Assembly (NCBI GenBank): GCA_902778895.1
Contig: CACYZF010000010.1
Span: 174,484-238,483 of the forward strand
From: an uncultured bacterium
GTDB taxonomy: Bacteria > Verrucomicrobiota > Lentisphaeria > Victivallales > UBA1829
Direction: 5' to 3'
DNA: 64,000 bases
Of the stretch, positions 40,290 to 47,651 are shown piece by piece. The first letter of the stretch is position 1. The number at the start of each line of letters is the position of its first letter. The notes beneath the pieces are model-generated. The model did no database searches and was not told where the DNA came from. It was given only the letters and a program-made list of their open reading frames with translations. The translations under genes were made by a program, and so were the position numbers.

Positions 40290-40973
40290 TTAATTTTTGT
40301 CGTTGATCAGGTCCGGACGGACAAGCAGCGTCGTGTTCGTGGATTCGGCGCGGCGCCACTGTCCGATTCTGGCATGATCGCCGGACAGAAGCACGTCCGG
40401 GACTCTCATGCCTTGAAATTCGACGGGCTGGGTGTACTGCGGATACTCGAGCAGGCCGTTCTCGAACGACTCCTGCACGGCGGATTCATCGTCGCCGAGC
40501 ACGCCCGGCAGCAGCCGGACGATCGCGTCGGCCATGACCATGGCCGCCAGGTTGCCGTTCGTGAGGATGTAGTCCCCGATGGACAGCTCCATGTCGACCA
40601 GCAGGTCGCGGACGCGCTGATCGACGCCTTCGTAGTGTCCGCAGATGAAGATCAGGTGCTGTTCGCCGGAGAGCGCGTGGGCCGTCTTCTGCGTGAAGCG
40701 CCCGCCCGCGGGTCCGGTCAGGATGACCTTCGTCCCGTCCTGTTTCAAAGAACTCACCGCTTCGAAAAGCGGTTCCACTTTCATCAGCATCCCGGGTCCG
40801 CCGCCGAACGGTTTGTCGTCGACGGTCTTTCTCCGGTCGTGCGTAAAATCGCGCAGGTCGATCGCACGGATCTCGACCTTGTTTTCCCGCATGGCCCGGC
40901 CGGTGATGCTGCTCGCCAGCGGGCCGAAGAATATCTCGGGAAACAGTGTGATGATGTCGATCCGCAGCGCCAC
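40290..40973 (-). CDS. trmD: tRNA (guanine-37-N1)-methyltransferase
   Basis: 227 residues from a GTG at 40973 preceded by AGGAG; the domain starts here (LRIDIITLFPEIF), and an earlier ATG at 41000 would overlap the KH gene. The SPOUT knot is shown by YEGVDQRV and SIGDYILTNGNLAAMV; other blocks are DDKPFGGGPGM and LLSGDHARIGQWR. It methylates G37 of tRNAs and prevents +1 frameshifts. The GTG is two bases after the upstream stop, so translation is probably coupled. No rimM gene precedes it, though rimM is the usual neighbour. Confidence 0.96.
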   Translation of the reverse strand: MALRIDIITLFPEIFFGPLASSITGRAMRENKVEIRAIDLRDFTHDRRKTVDDKPFGGGPGMLMKVEPLFEAVSSLKQDGTKVILTGPAGGRFTQKTAHALSGEQHLIFICGHYEGVDQRVRDLLVDMELSIGDYILTNGNLAAMVMADAIVRLLPGVLGDDESAVQESFENGLLEYPQYTQPVEFQGMRVPDVLLSGDHARIGQWRRAESTNTTLLVRPDLINDKN

Positions 40974-40974
40974 G

Positions 40975-41340
40975 TCAGGCTCCTGCCGCCTCGACCTCAT
41001 CGTCCAGGACCTCGACGCTCACGCGGCCTTTCGTGCGTCCGGCTGCGCCGGAGACGAGAGCGCGAAGCGCCATGATCGTTTTACCGCTTTTGCCGATGAT
41101 CTTGCCCCGGTCGCCCGGACGGCACGTGATCTGGATCACGTTTCCGTTCTCGGCGGAAGCCGTGCGGACCTTCACTTCGTCGGGGTAGTCCACGAGCTTC
41201 TTCGAGATGTACAGCACGAAATCTTCGAGGTTCTGCTGCGAAGACGGATCGGCGGTCGTTCTGGCTGCCGGCGCGGAGGGTTTGGCTTCCGCCTCTTCCT
41301 TGCTGCCGAACAGTTTGCCGAAAATATCAAAAATAGACAC
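40975..41340 (-). CDS. khpA: KH-domain RNA-binding protein (KhpA-like)
   Basis: 121 residues from a GTG at 41340 with GGGAG upstream; a GTG at 41361 also opens the frame but lacks a ribosome site. The KH domain at about 45-118 carries GDRGKIIGKSGKTIMALRAL with the GXXG loop, and LVDYPDEVKV before it, as in KhpA/YlqC. The first 35 residues (SIFDIFGKLFGSKEE...) are an extra amphipathic helix and linker not found in the usual 75-residue protein. KhpA binds many RNAs, often with KhpB. Second gene of the operon, directly after rpsP, as in other bacteria. Confidence 0.88.
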   Translation of the reverse strand: MSIFDIFGKLFGSKEEAEAKPSAPAARTTADPSSQQNLEDFVLYISKKLVDYPDEVKVRTASAENGNVIQITCRPGDRGKIIGKSGKTIMALRALVSGAAGRTKGRVSVEVLDDEVEAAGA

Positions 41341-41376
41341 GGCCAGTCTCCCGTATTGCACGGGCGGAGGTCAGAC

Positions 41377-41682
41377 TTACGCCTTTTCCTCGCCCTTCTT
41401 GAACGTCTTCTTCTTCGTGTAGGGATCGGGCTGACCGTACTGCTTGGACTTGCCGGCTTTCGCGCGGTCGTAGATGTCCTTCACGGTCTCGCTCATGATC
41501 GCGCCGTTGCCGACCCAGTATTCGAGGCGGGCGACGTCGAGTTTCTCATCGCTGCGGCGGGGATCGTAGTAGCCAAGTTCTTCCAGCATGCGGCCGTCGC
41601 GCTGCGCACGGATGTCGCAGACAACGATACGGAAGCTGATCCAGTTCTTTCCGCCAGTTCGTTTCAGTCTGATCTTTACCAT
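41377..41682 (-). CDS. rpsP: 30S ribosomal protein S16
   Basis: 101 residues with VKIRLKRTGGKNWISFRIVV, SRxxRDGRxLEELGYYDP-type and RLEYWVGNGAIMSETV signatures. S16 stabilises the 5' domain of 16S rRNA. AGGA precedes the ATG. It heads the operon rpsP-khpA-trmD-rplS-rnhB; its promoter is at 41791-41819, leaving a leader of about 100 nt with two hairpins. Confidence 0.97.
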   Translation of the reverse strand: MVKIRLKRTGGKNWISFRIVVCDIRAQRDGRMLEELGYYDPRRSDEKLDVARLEYWVGNGAIMSETVKDIYDRAKAGKSKQYGQPDPYTKKKTFKKGEEKA

Positions 41683-41719
41683 AACGGTTTTTCCTTTGTC
41701 TTTACCAGTGGGTTCGACT

Positions 41720-41775
41720 GCGTCGTTCGACGCTCACGCTTTGTTCGCTTACCGCACTGCGCGTGACTCAGTGCG
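41720..41775 (-). promoter_or_regulatory. Hairpin leader of the rpsP operon
   Basis: Two perfect stems lie between promoter and start codon: CGCACTG / CAGTGCG with a 9-base loop (41753-41775) and GCGTCG-AA-CGACGC near 41720-41733. They could be a ribosomal-protein autoregulatory leader; no T-run follows, so not a terminator. Confidence 0.4.
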
Positions 41776-41790
41776 ATATAAAAGTCAATT

Positions 41791-41819
41791 AATATACAGC
41801 CTCTTCCCGCTTTTTTCAA
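41791..41819 (-). promoter_or_regulatory. Promoter of the rpsP operon
   Basis: Minus strand -35 TTGAAA (41819-41814), 17-bp spacer, -10 TATATT (41796-41791). Confidence 0.65.
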
Positions 41820-41891
41820 ATCATTTTCCCCATTTCTTTCAGCCTTTTTTGCGATTTTCCGCGTTCCAACGGCATCAAGCCGTCAGAACCA

Positions 41892-41938
41892 GGAGGACAA
41901 GTCCTCCACTGATGCAGTGTCCGGCTACGCTCGGACAC
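41892..41938 (-). repeat. Family B post-stop hairpin repeat, copy 4
   Basis: Minus strand, 18 bases after the chrA stop: GTGTCCG / CGGACAC with loop AGCGTAGC (41938-41917), nine-base linker ending AGT, then GGAGGAC-TT-GTCCTCC (41907-41892). Confidence 0.75.
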
Positions 41939-41956
41939 GGGGCTGTTACAGCATCT

Positions 41957-42565
41957 TTAGAACCACGCGGAAAGAATCGCGCCCGCGGCGGCCGCACCGA
42001 GCAGGAGCGCAGTCGTCGGCAGCTTCGTTTTCAGCATCAGCACGACCGTGACGCCGCAGATCAGGATGCCCGCCGGGGAGAACGTGAAGCCTTCGGGCAG
42101 GACGGGGCGTTCGAGCTTGAACAGCGCGCCGAATGACTCCCACGGGATCGTCTGCGTAAAGACCGACATCCCGAGGAAGATTGTCACGGCGAACATGATC
42201 AGCGCCACAGCAGCGAGGCGCGTCCCCTTCAGCATGCCTTTCACGAGGAACGTTTCCTTCCAGCGGTTGATACCCGCCGCCGCGGAGCACCCGATCAGGA
42301 TCGTCGGCACGATCAGCCCCAGCGACGCCGCCAGCGCCCCGAAGAATCCTTCGTTCACATATCCGACGTACGTCGCGGTGTTCAGGCCGACCGGCCCGGG
42401 CGTAACCTGCGCAACGGAGCACAGATTGCCGAATTCGCTCATCGTGAGCACCTGTTCCTTGTCGACGTACTCCGCCGTAAGCAGCGGAATCAGCATGTAG
42501 CCGCCGCCGAAACACAGCACGGAAAATTTGCAGAACTGGAGGAAGAGGACGATGCAGTGGTTCAT
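41957..42565 (-). CDS. chrA: Chromate transporter subunit, second half
   Basis: 202 residues, one CHR domain with about six membrane helices. The family motif FGGGYMLIPLL appears at about 19-29 and QVTPGPVGLNTATYVGY at about 53-69. Together with the partner gene before it (42562-43209) it makes a two-gene CHR pair, the short-chain form of the chromate ion transporter family. The ATG overlaps the partner's stop by four bases (ATGA), so the two products are made together. Natural substrate may be sulfate or chromate export; it is not fixed by sequence. Confidence 0.9.
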   Translation of the reverse strand: MNHCIVLFLQFCKFSVLCFGGGYMLIPLLTAEYVDKEQVLTMSEFGNLCSVAQVTPGPVGLNTATYVGYVNEGFFGALAASLGLIVPTILIGCSAAAGINRWKETFLVKGMLKGTRLAAVALIMFAVTIFLGMSVFTQTIPWESFGALFKLERPVLPEGFTFSPAGILICGVTVVLMLKTKLPTTALLLGAAAAGAILSAWF

Positions 42566-43209
42566 TTGCCGCCCTCCTCATGTTCAGGAATATTCGAGGT
42601 CGTTTCCGAGTTTTTTGAAGCGTCCGCGGCCTGTTCCGCCTGCGCCAGACGGCGCGTCTGCCACCACACGTAGCACCAGCCGAACGGAATCGCGGCGAGG
42701 ATCAGCAATGCGGGGCTCACCTTCATGATCGCGAGCACGAAGAAGACGAACACCACGGCGTATTCCAGCCTCGTCTTCACGGTCCGGCGGAACATCCGGC
42801 ATCCGGTGACGAGGATCATGCCGGTCACGGCCGCGCGGATCCCGGCGAACACGCCGAGCAGATAGCGGTTTTTCGGGTCCAAATGGGGGAAGAACGACGC
42901 GATGATGAGGATGACCGTGAAGGGCGGCGTGACGGCTCCCGCGGCGGCGGCGATCGCGCCCGGCACGCCGGCGATCTTCATGCCGATGTACACGGCGGAA
43001 TTGATCGCGATAATGCCGGGGACCGTCTGCGTGAGCGCGGTCATATCCAGCAGTTCCTCGCGCGTCAGGAGTTTGTATTTGTTAACGAATATCTCCTCGA
43101 TGACGGGCAGCATGGCGAGGCCGCCGCCGACCACGAGCGCGGTGATGCGGAAAAACGAGCAGTAGAGCAGCAGGAGACGTCTGGCCCTGGACAGCGTCTG
43201 TATCTCCAT
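42562..43209 (-). CDS. chrA: Chromate transporter subunit, first half
   Basis: 215 residues, one CHR domain with the motif VVGGGLAMLPVIEEIFV at about 26-42 and TQTVPGIIAINSAVYIG at about 60-76 (the partner has TPGP at the same place). About five or six helices, then a charged, Glu/Gln/Ser-rich cytoplasmic tail. It is translated just before its partner and was probably produced by the same duplication. The upstream amidohydrolase gene lies 19 bp away on the same strand, so the three may share a transcript. Confidence 0.9.
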   Translation of the reverse strand: MEIQTLSRARRLLLLYCSFFRITALVVGGGLAMLPVIEEIFVNKYKLLTREELLDMTALTQTVPGIIAINSAVYIGMKIAGVPGAIAAAAGAVTPPFTVILIIASFFPHLDPKNRYLLGVFAGIRAAVTGMILVTGCRMFRRTVKTRLEYAVVFVFFVLAIMKVSPALLILAAIPFGWCYVWWQTRRLAQAEQAADASKNSETTSNIPEHEEGGK

Positions 43210-43228
43210 GCCTGCCCCCTCCCCCGCC

Positions 43229-44014
43229 TCAGAGCTTCACGCCGAACAGGCGTTCCGCGTTCTTATAGAAGATCTTCTCGAACTGGTCTTCCGTCAGGTC
43301 CAGCGTGCGCGCCTCGGCGATGCCGTCGCGGTGGGACAGCGCGGGATAGTCCGTTGCCCAGAGCACGCGGTCGACGCCGTGCGCCAGGATCATGCGCTTC
43401 ACCTCGTGCGGCGGGAGCTTGAAGAACGTGCTGGAGGTATCGAACCAGACGTCGCGACCGACGAGGTGCTTCCAGGACTCGTCCCACACGCTGTAGCCGC
43501 CCATGTGCGCCGCGATGATGTTCTTGAGGTGCGGGAAATGGTCCATCATGTTCGCGAGGCGTTTCGGCGAGGAATAATCGCTCTTGGCGTCGCCGACGTG
43601 GAACAGGATCGGCATGTCCGGCGGGATCAGCTCGTACAGGCGCATCATGCGCGGTTCGTCGATGTAGAGCTTCTGGAAATCCGGATGGAATTTCAGTCCG
43701 GTGAGCCCGATCTCCTTCATGCGCGCGAGCTCACCCTTGAGGTCCGCGTAGTCAGGGTGGAGCGAGCCGAGGCAGATGACCTTCGGACCGAGTAGCGACG
43801 CGAGGTAGTTGTTGAGGTTCCGCACCTGGTCGGGACGCGTGGCGGAGGCGAGGAACACCGCCTTGTCGATATGGGCGTCCTCCAGCGATTCGTGCAGATC
43901 GGCGACCGTGCCGGTCCTGCGCCAGGGTTCGTGATAGTACGATTCGAGGGAAGCGACGACCTTCGGGGCGACGCTGTCGGGGAACACATGGCAATGGACG
44001 TCGAAGTATTTCAC
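43229..44014 (-). CDS. Amidohydrolase-family metal-dependent hydrolase
   Basis: 261 residues, TIM barrel of the Amidohydro_2 type. GTG start at 44014 with GGAGA upstream. Metal ligands and catalytic residues fit the family: His7 and His9 (DVHCHVF), Lys108/His110 (KFHPDF), His139 (FHVGD), His170 (AAHMGGY) and Asp222 (WATDYP). Such enzymes are decarboxylases or C-O/C-N hydrolases on small aromatic or lactone substrates; this one cannot be assigned. It is followed by the chrA pair and preceded by the tRNA-Glu gene. Confidence 0.85.
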   Translation of the reverse strand: MKYFDVHCHVFPDSVAPKVVASLESYYHEPWRRTGTVADLHESLEDAHIDKAVFLASATRPDQVRNLNNYLASLLGPKVICLGSLHPDYADLKGELARMKEIGLTGLKFHPDFQKLYIDEPRMMRLYELIPPDMPILFHVGDAKSDYSSPKRLANMMDHFPHLKNIIAAHMGGYSVWDESWKHLVGRDVWFDTSSTFFKLPPHEVKRMILAHGVDRVLWATDYPALSHRDGIAEARTLDLTEDQFEKIFYKNAERLFGVKL

Positions 44015-44049
44015 GGCACTCTCCAGGACAAGGCATCCGGATACAAAAA

Positions 44050-44125
44050 TGGCATCCCCAACGGGATTCGAACCCGTGTTACCAGGATGAAAACCTGGTG
44101 TCCTAGGCCTCTAGACGATAGGGAC
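44050..44125 (-). tRNA. tRNA-Glu (UUC)
   Basis: 76 bases including an encoded CCA end (complement of 44050-44052). Anticodon stem CCAGG/CCTGG with loop TTTTCAT gives anticodon TTC. T arm ACGGG-TTCGAAT-CCCGT and the GTCTAGAGGCCTAGGAC D-arm region are typical of bacterial tRNA-Glu. In the acceptor stem the end pair reads G1-T72 and the sixth pair T6-G67, both wobbles. Own promoter at 44153-44180. Confidence 0.95.
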
Positions 44126-44152
44126 GCACGCTTAGAAAAAAAGTATGTATTT

Positions 44153-44180
44153 AAAATAGCATGCCGAACGGATTTTTCAA
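44153..44180 (-). promoter_or_regulatory. Promoter of tRNA-Glu
   Basis: Minus strand -35 TTGAAA (44180-44175), 16-bp spacer, -10 TATTTT (44158-44153). Confidence 0.5.
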
Positions 44181-44216
44181 GCGGGAAACGCGTTTTTTTC
44201 CGATTTTTCCGGTTTT

Positions 44217-44792
44217 TCACGCGGGATTGTTCGTTTCCGCTTCGTGATGATGCTTCGCCTGGACGCGTGTTCTGAGCATGGCGAGGCGTTTTTTGCGGCG
44301 TTTTTCCGCACGGATGCGGTAGGCGACGACCATCCTCTTAACAACGATATAGGTAATCGGAGTCAGGACGGCGGCCATGATCGCGCCGCCGACGAAGAAT
44401 GCGATCGTCAGGTCGCCCGCAAGACTCTTTGCAGCATCAACGAACTCGGAAAAGTCCGACGCATGCACAATCTCCTTGAGTTTTTCCTTGATGTCCCCGT
44501 AGGAAAGATCGAGTCCGATCAGCTTCGCGCCTGCATAGCACTGCACGGGATAGATGAAGAACACCGTGATCTGGTTCGTGATGAACGTGCCGAGAACGGC
44601 GCCGATCTTGCTGCCCTTCAGCAGGAAGGCCGCCGGAATGGAGCAAACGAGCTGGCCGCCGATGGGGATGAGGCAACCGAAGAACATGCCGATGCTCCAG
44701 CCGCGCGCGATGTACTCGGGCGATGCCTTTTCGCGGACGATCTTCAGATAGAATTTCCTCCACTTCTTTTTGAACCACTGACCGGTGCTCAT
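44217..44792 (-). CDS. DUF2062 membrane protein
   Basis: 191 residues from the ATG at 44792 (AAGGA upstream; the longer frame to 44891 runs into the transporter gene). DUF2062 has the pattern SPEYIARGWSIGMFFGCLIP (about 25-44), LLKGSKIGAVLGTFITNQ and PVQCYAGAKLIG, with three or four membrane helices, followed by a basic His-rich tail. The family's function is not known; it is common in Gram-negative envelopes. It lies 22 bp after the Na/Pi cotransporter gene on the same strand and is probably co-transcribed. Confidence 0.85.
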   Translation of the reverse strand: MSTGQWFKKKWRKFYLKIVREKASPEYIARGWSIGMFFGCLIPIGGQLVCSIPAAFLLKGSKIGAVLGTFITNQITVFFIYPVQCYAGAKLIGLDLSYGDIKEKLKEIVHASDFSEFVDAAKSLAGDLTIAFFVGGAIMAAVLTPITYIVVKRMVVAYRIRAEKRRKKRLAMLRTRVQAKHHHEAETNNPA

Positions 44793-44814
44793 CCCGAAAC
44801 CATCCTTCTCCGAA

Positions 44815-47397
44815 TCAAATATTGATATAGAACTTCCGCATTTCGGGGGCGCGCTGGGCGATATTGACGAGGTGGTCGCCGATGCGCTCAAGCTCCCAGA
44901 GCATTTCGATGAAGATCACGCTGGCGTCGACGGCGCATTCGCCCTTGTTGCGGCGTTCCACATGGACCTGCTCGTACTGCTTGGCGAGCTCGTTGATCTC
45001 ACGTTCGTTGGCCTCGGCGTCGCTGGCGACGTGCGCGGCCTCCTGCTGCTGTTCGCGGGCCTGTTCGGCCATCATGGCCTTGATGTTCTTTTCGTATTTA
45101 TGCGCGAGCTTGTTCAGCTTGCGTTCGCCCTCGATCGCGGACCGGATGCCCGCCTCGTTTTCCTCGTTTTTGTGCGAAAGCGCGAGTTTGACGTTCTCCG
45201 CCTGCGAAGAAAGGAGTTCCCAGAGGGAATTGAGGTTGTCCTGCGCGACGTCGGAAAGCTTGGTGTCGACCTTGGAGAGACGCTTCGTGAGGCGCATGAT
45301 GTTCGCCGTATGGTCGGCGATGCGTTCGGCGTCGTTGGTGCAGTGCATGAGCAGCGGGATCAGGTTGGACTGAGGATTGGAGAGGTGCTGCCGCGTGATC
45401 TGCACGAGGTAGTTCGTGATGTCGGACTGCATCTTGTCGACCTGCTGTTCGTCGGCCTCCAGCTGTTCGAACTCGGTCTCGTCGACATGCGCCGCGCGGA
45501 AATGATGGTTGACCGCGCGGTCGATCATGCTCCAGGAGAGTTCGACCATCTTGCGGATCTCGATGATGGACTGTTCGATAGCCATGGCGGGCGTGCGGAG
45601 GAGCAGAGGTTCGAGCGTGCGCGTGCTGACCGGCTTGGTCTTGTCGCCGGGGATGATCGTTTCGCAGAGGTGCGCGAACGGCTTCAGCATGGGCATGATG
45701 GCGAGGACCGTAAGAACGTTGAAGATCGTGTGCGCCATGGCGATGTGGCGTTCCAGATTCTGCGGCACGGCGGCGAACGCGTCACCCGGCGTGATGGCGT
45801 TCACGATGTACAGGAAGAAAGGCGTTCTACCCTCGCCGACGGGGATATAAAGCAGCACGACCATCAGGACCGCGCCGAAGAAGTTGAAGAGGAAGTGCGC
45901 GAGCGCGGCCTGTTTCGCCACGCGGTTGGCCGTGATTGAGGCCAAGCAGGCGTTGATCGTGGTGCCGATGTTCGTGCCGATCAGGAGCGGGACGGCGGTG
46001 TAGAAATTGACGAGCCCGGCGGCGGACAGCGCCAGGATAATGCCGATGACCGCGGCGCTGGCGCTGACCAGGAACACGGCGACCATGCCGATGCCGATCG
46101 CGCCGAGGATCGGCAAGAGCGGCATGAACCCGTCGGGCGTCTTCGGCGCGCAGTCGATCAGGGAGAAGAGATGGAGGAAGGACGGGAACGTGCCGAGGAT
46201 GCTCATCTGTGTGCTCATCATGCTCATGCCGAAGAAGAGCATGCCGAACCCGAAGACCGCGTTGCCCCAGCCCTGCAGGTTGCGTTTCTTGGTGAACGTC
46301 ATCAGGACGAAGCCGATCGCGATGGCAGGCAGAGACAGGCCGCTGAGATTGAACGAGATCAGCTGCGCGGTCATGGTCGTGCCGATGTTCGCGCCGAAGA
46401 TAATGCCGATGGCCTGAACCAGATTCAGCAGACCGGCGTTGATGAAGCCGAGAACCATGATGGTCGTGGCGGCGCTGGACTGGATGACCGCTGTGACGAA
46501 TGCGCCGGCGATCACGCCCAGGACCGAATTCTTCGAGAAGAACTGGAGCACCTGCTGCATCTTCTCGCCCGCGATGTTCTGGAGGCCGCGGCTCAGGCGC
46601 AGCATGCCGAAGATCAGGAACGCGATGCCGCCGACCATGCTCATGCAGACGGAGAACATGTCGATGCCAAGCATGCGTGCGTCAAGCGCACGGATGTAGA
46701 TGTTGTGCGCCGGGTCCGCGACTTCGATCGAGAAATGATATTCGCCGGTCTCGCCGCCGAGGCGGACGAACGTCTGCGCCAAACCGTTTTTATTGGTCCT
46801 GGCTTCGGGCGTGAGGACCATGGGCTGGGATTTGCTGCGCGGAGCGGACTTGACGCTGAAATAGACGGGAGCGTTCTCGACGGGATTGCCGTCCGCGTCG
46901 ACGACCTTGATCACGAGCGGTTCGCCCATGACCTCGTTCGTCACTCCCTGCCGTTCGGCGTTTTCGATCTTCGCGCCGACGATCATGCGGACCCGGACGA
47001 ATTTGTCCGGATCGTTCAGCGGCGTAATCCTAACGTAGTTGTCGCCGACTTTGTGGCCGGCCCGGATCTTCGCGCGGACCACGCCGACGACGTCGGTCTC
47101 CTCCGAAATTTGCATGATCTCAAGATCGGACCCTTCGTCAGGTTCGAACTTCACCGGTTCCCCGGCAAGAAGGCGCTGTTTGCCCGAACCGGAGGAATCA
47201 TCGTCCGTCACCCCGCGCACTTCAACTCGCACATCCCGCTCGAATTCCTCTCCGGGAATGGTGCTTTGGTCGGTGCCGTAGACAACGTCGAGACGGCCGA
47301 TCTTGTGAGAACCTTCGGATGAGCCGTCGCACGCGGAGAAAACCGCAATCAGAACACACGACAGCAGAAGCGAAACGATACCGGATGCAAATCTCAT
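44815..47397 (-). CDS. Na/Pi cotransporter (NptA/PhoU type) with lipoprotein and Ig-like N-terminus
   Basis: 860 residues. The core (about 250-570) is a Na-dependent phosphate symporter with two inverted QSSAATT / GTNIGTT-type repeats; the C-terminal 260 residues form a PhoU-like helical domain (for example HCTNDAERIADHTANI and ELERIGDHLVNIA). The unusual part is the N-terminus: a lipoprotein signal with lipobox VFSAC (Cys23), then about 220 residues containing one or two Ig-like/invasin-type domains (PLVIKVVDADGNPVENAPVYFSV). The extracytoplasmic part would sit outside the inner membrane. It is upstream of the DUF2062 gene. The promoter at 47430-47458 is strong. Confidence 0.88.
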   Translation of the reverse strand: MRFASGIVSLLLSCVLIAVFSACDGSSEGSHKIGRLDVVYGTDQSTIPGEEFERDVRVEVRGVTDDDSSGSGKQRLLAGEPVKFEPDEGSDLEIMQISEETDVVGVVRAKIRAGHKVGDNYVRITPLNDPDKFVRVRMIVGAKIENAERQGVTNEVMGEPLVIKVVDADGNPVENAPVYFSVKSAPRSKSQPMVLTPEARTNKNGLAQTFVRLGGETGEYHFSIEVADPAHNIYIRALDARMLGIDMFSVCMSMVGGIAFLIFGMLRLSRGLQNIAGEKMQQVLQFFSKNSVLGVIAGAFVTAVIQSSAATTIMVLGFINAGLLNLVQAIGIIFGANIGTTMTAQLISFNLSGLSLPAIAIGFVLMTFTKKRNLQGWGNAVFGFGMLFFGMSMMSTQMSILGTFPSFLHLFSLIDCAPKTPDGFMPLLPILGAIGIGMVAVFLVSASAAVIGIILALSAAGLVNFYTAVPLLIGTNIGTTINACLASITANRVAKQAALAHFLFNFFGAVLMVVLLYIPVGEGRTPFFLYIVNAITPGDAFAAVPQNLERHIAMAHTIFNVLTVLAIMPMLKPFAHLCETIIPGDKTKPVSTRTLEPLLLRTPAMAIEQSIIEIRKMVELSWSMIDRAVNHHFRAAHVDETEFEQLEADEQQVDKMQSDITNYLVQITRQHLSNPQSNLIPLLMHCTNDAERIADHTANIMRLTKRLSKVDTKLSDVAQDNLNSLWELLSSQAENVKLALSHKNEENEAGIRSAIEGERKLNKLAHKYEKNIKAMMAEQAREQQQEAAHVASDAEANEREINELAKQYEQVHVERRNKGECAVDASVIFIEMLWELERIGDHLVNIAQRAPEMRKFYINI

Positions 47398-47429
47398 ATA
47401 GGACCTTCAGCTGGATTGAATTTTCAAAT

Positions 47430-47458
47430 AATATAACACTCTTTATGGCAAAAATCAA
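47430..47458 (-). promoter_or_regulatory. Promoter of the Na/Pi cotransporter gene
   Basis: Minus strand -35 TTGATT (47458-47453), 17-bp spacer, -10 TATATT (47435-47430). It stands back to back with a plus-strand promoter, the two -35 boxes being 8 bases apart. Confidence 0.6.
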
Positions 47459-47466
47459 GTATCGAC

Positions 47467-47495
47467 TTGAAAATGGAAGATAGAAGTATTATATT
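47467..47495 (+). promoter_or_regulatory. Promoter of the sugar-transferase/lpxK operon
   Basis: -35 TTGAAA (47467-47472), 17-bp spacer, -10 TATATT (47490-47495). Confidence 0.6.
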
Positions 47496-47651
47496 ATTTT
47501 TGATTATGGTTCTTCCGTCCGGCACAGCTCAGTTTCCGAACGGGACAGAAGAACCGTATTCACCCGCCTGTCAGAGAGGCCGTTTTGAAAACGTCCGTTT
47601 GTGAACACGCGGGAACAAAAACTCTTTCGCAGCAAAGGAAATGTCCGTGTT

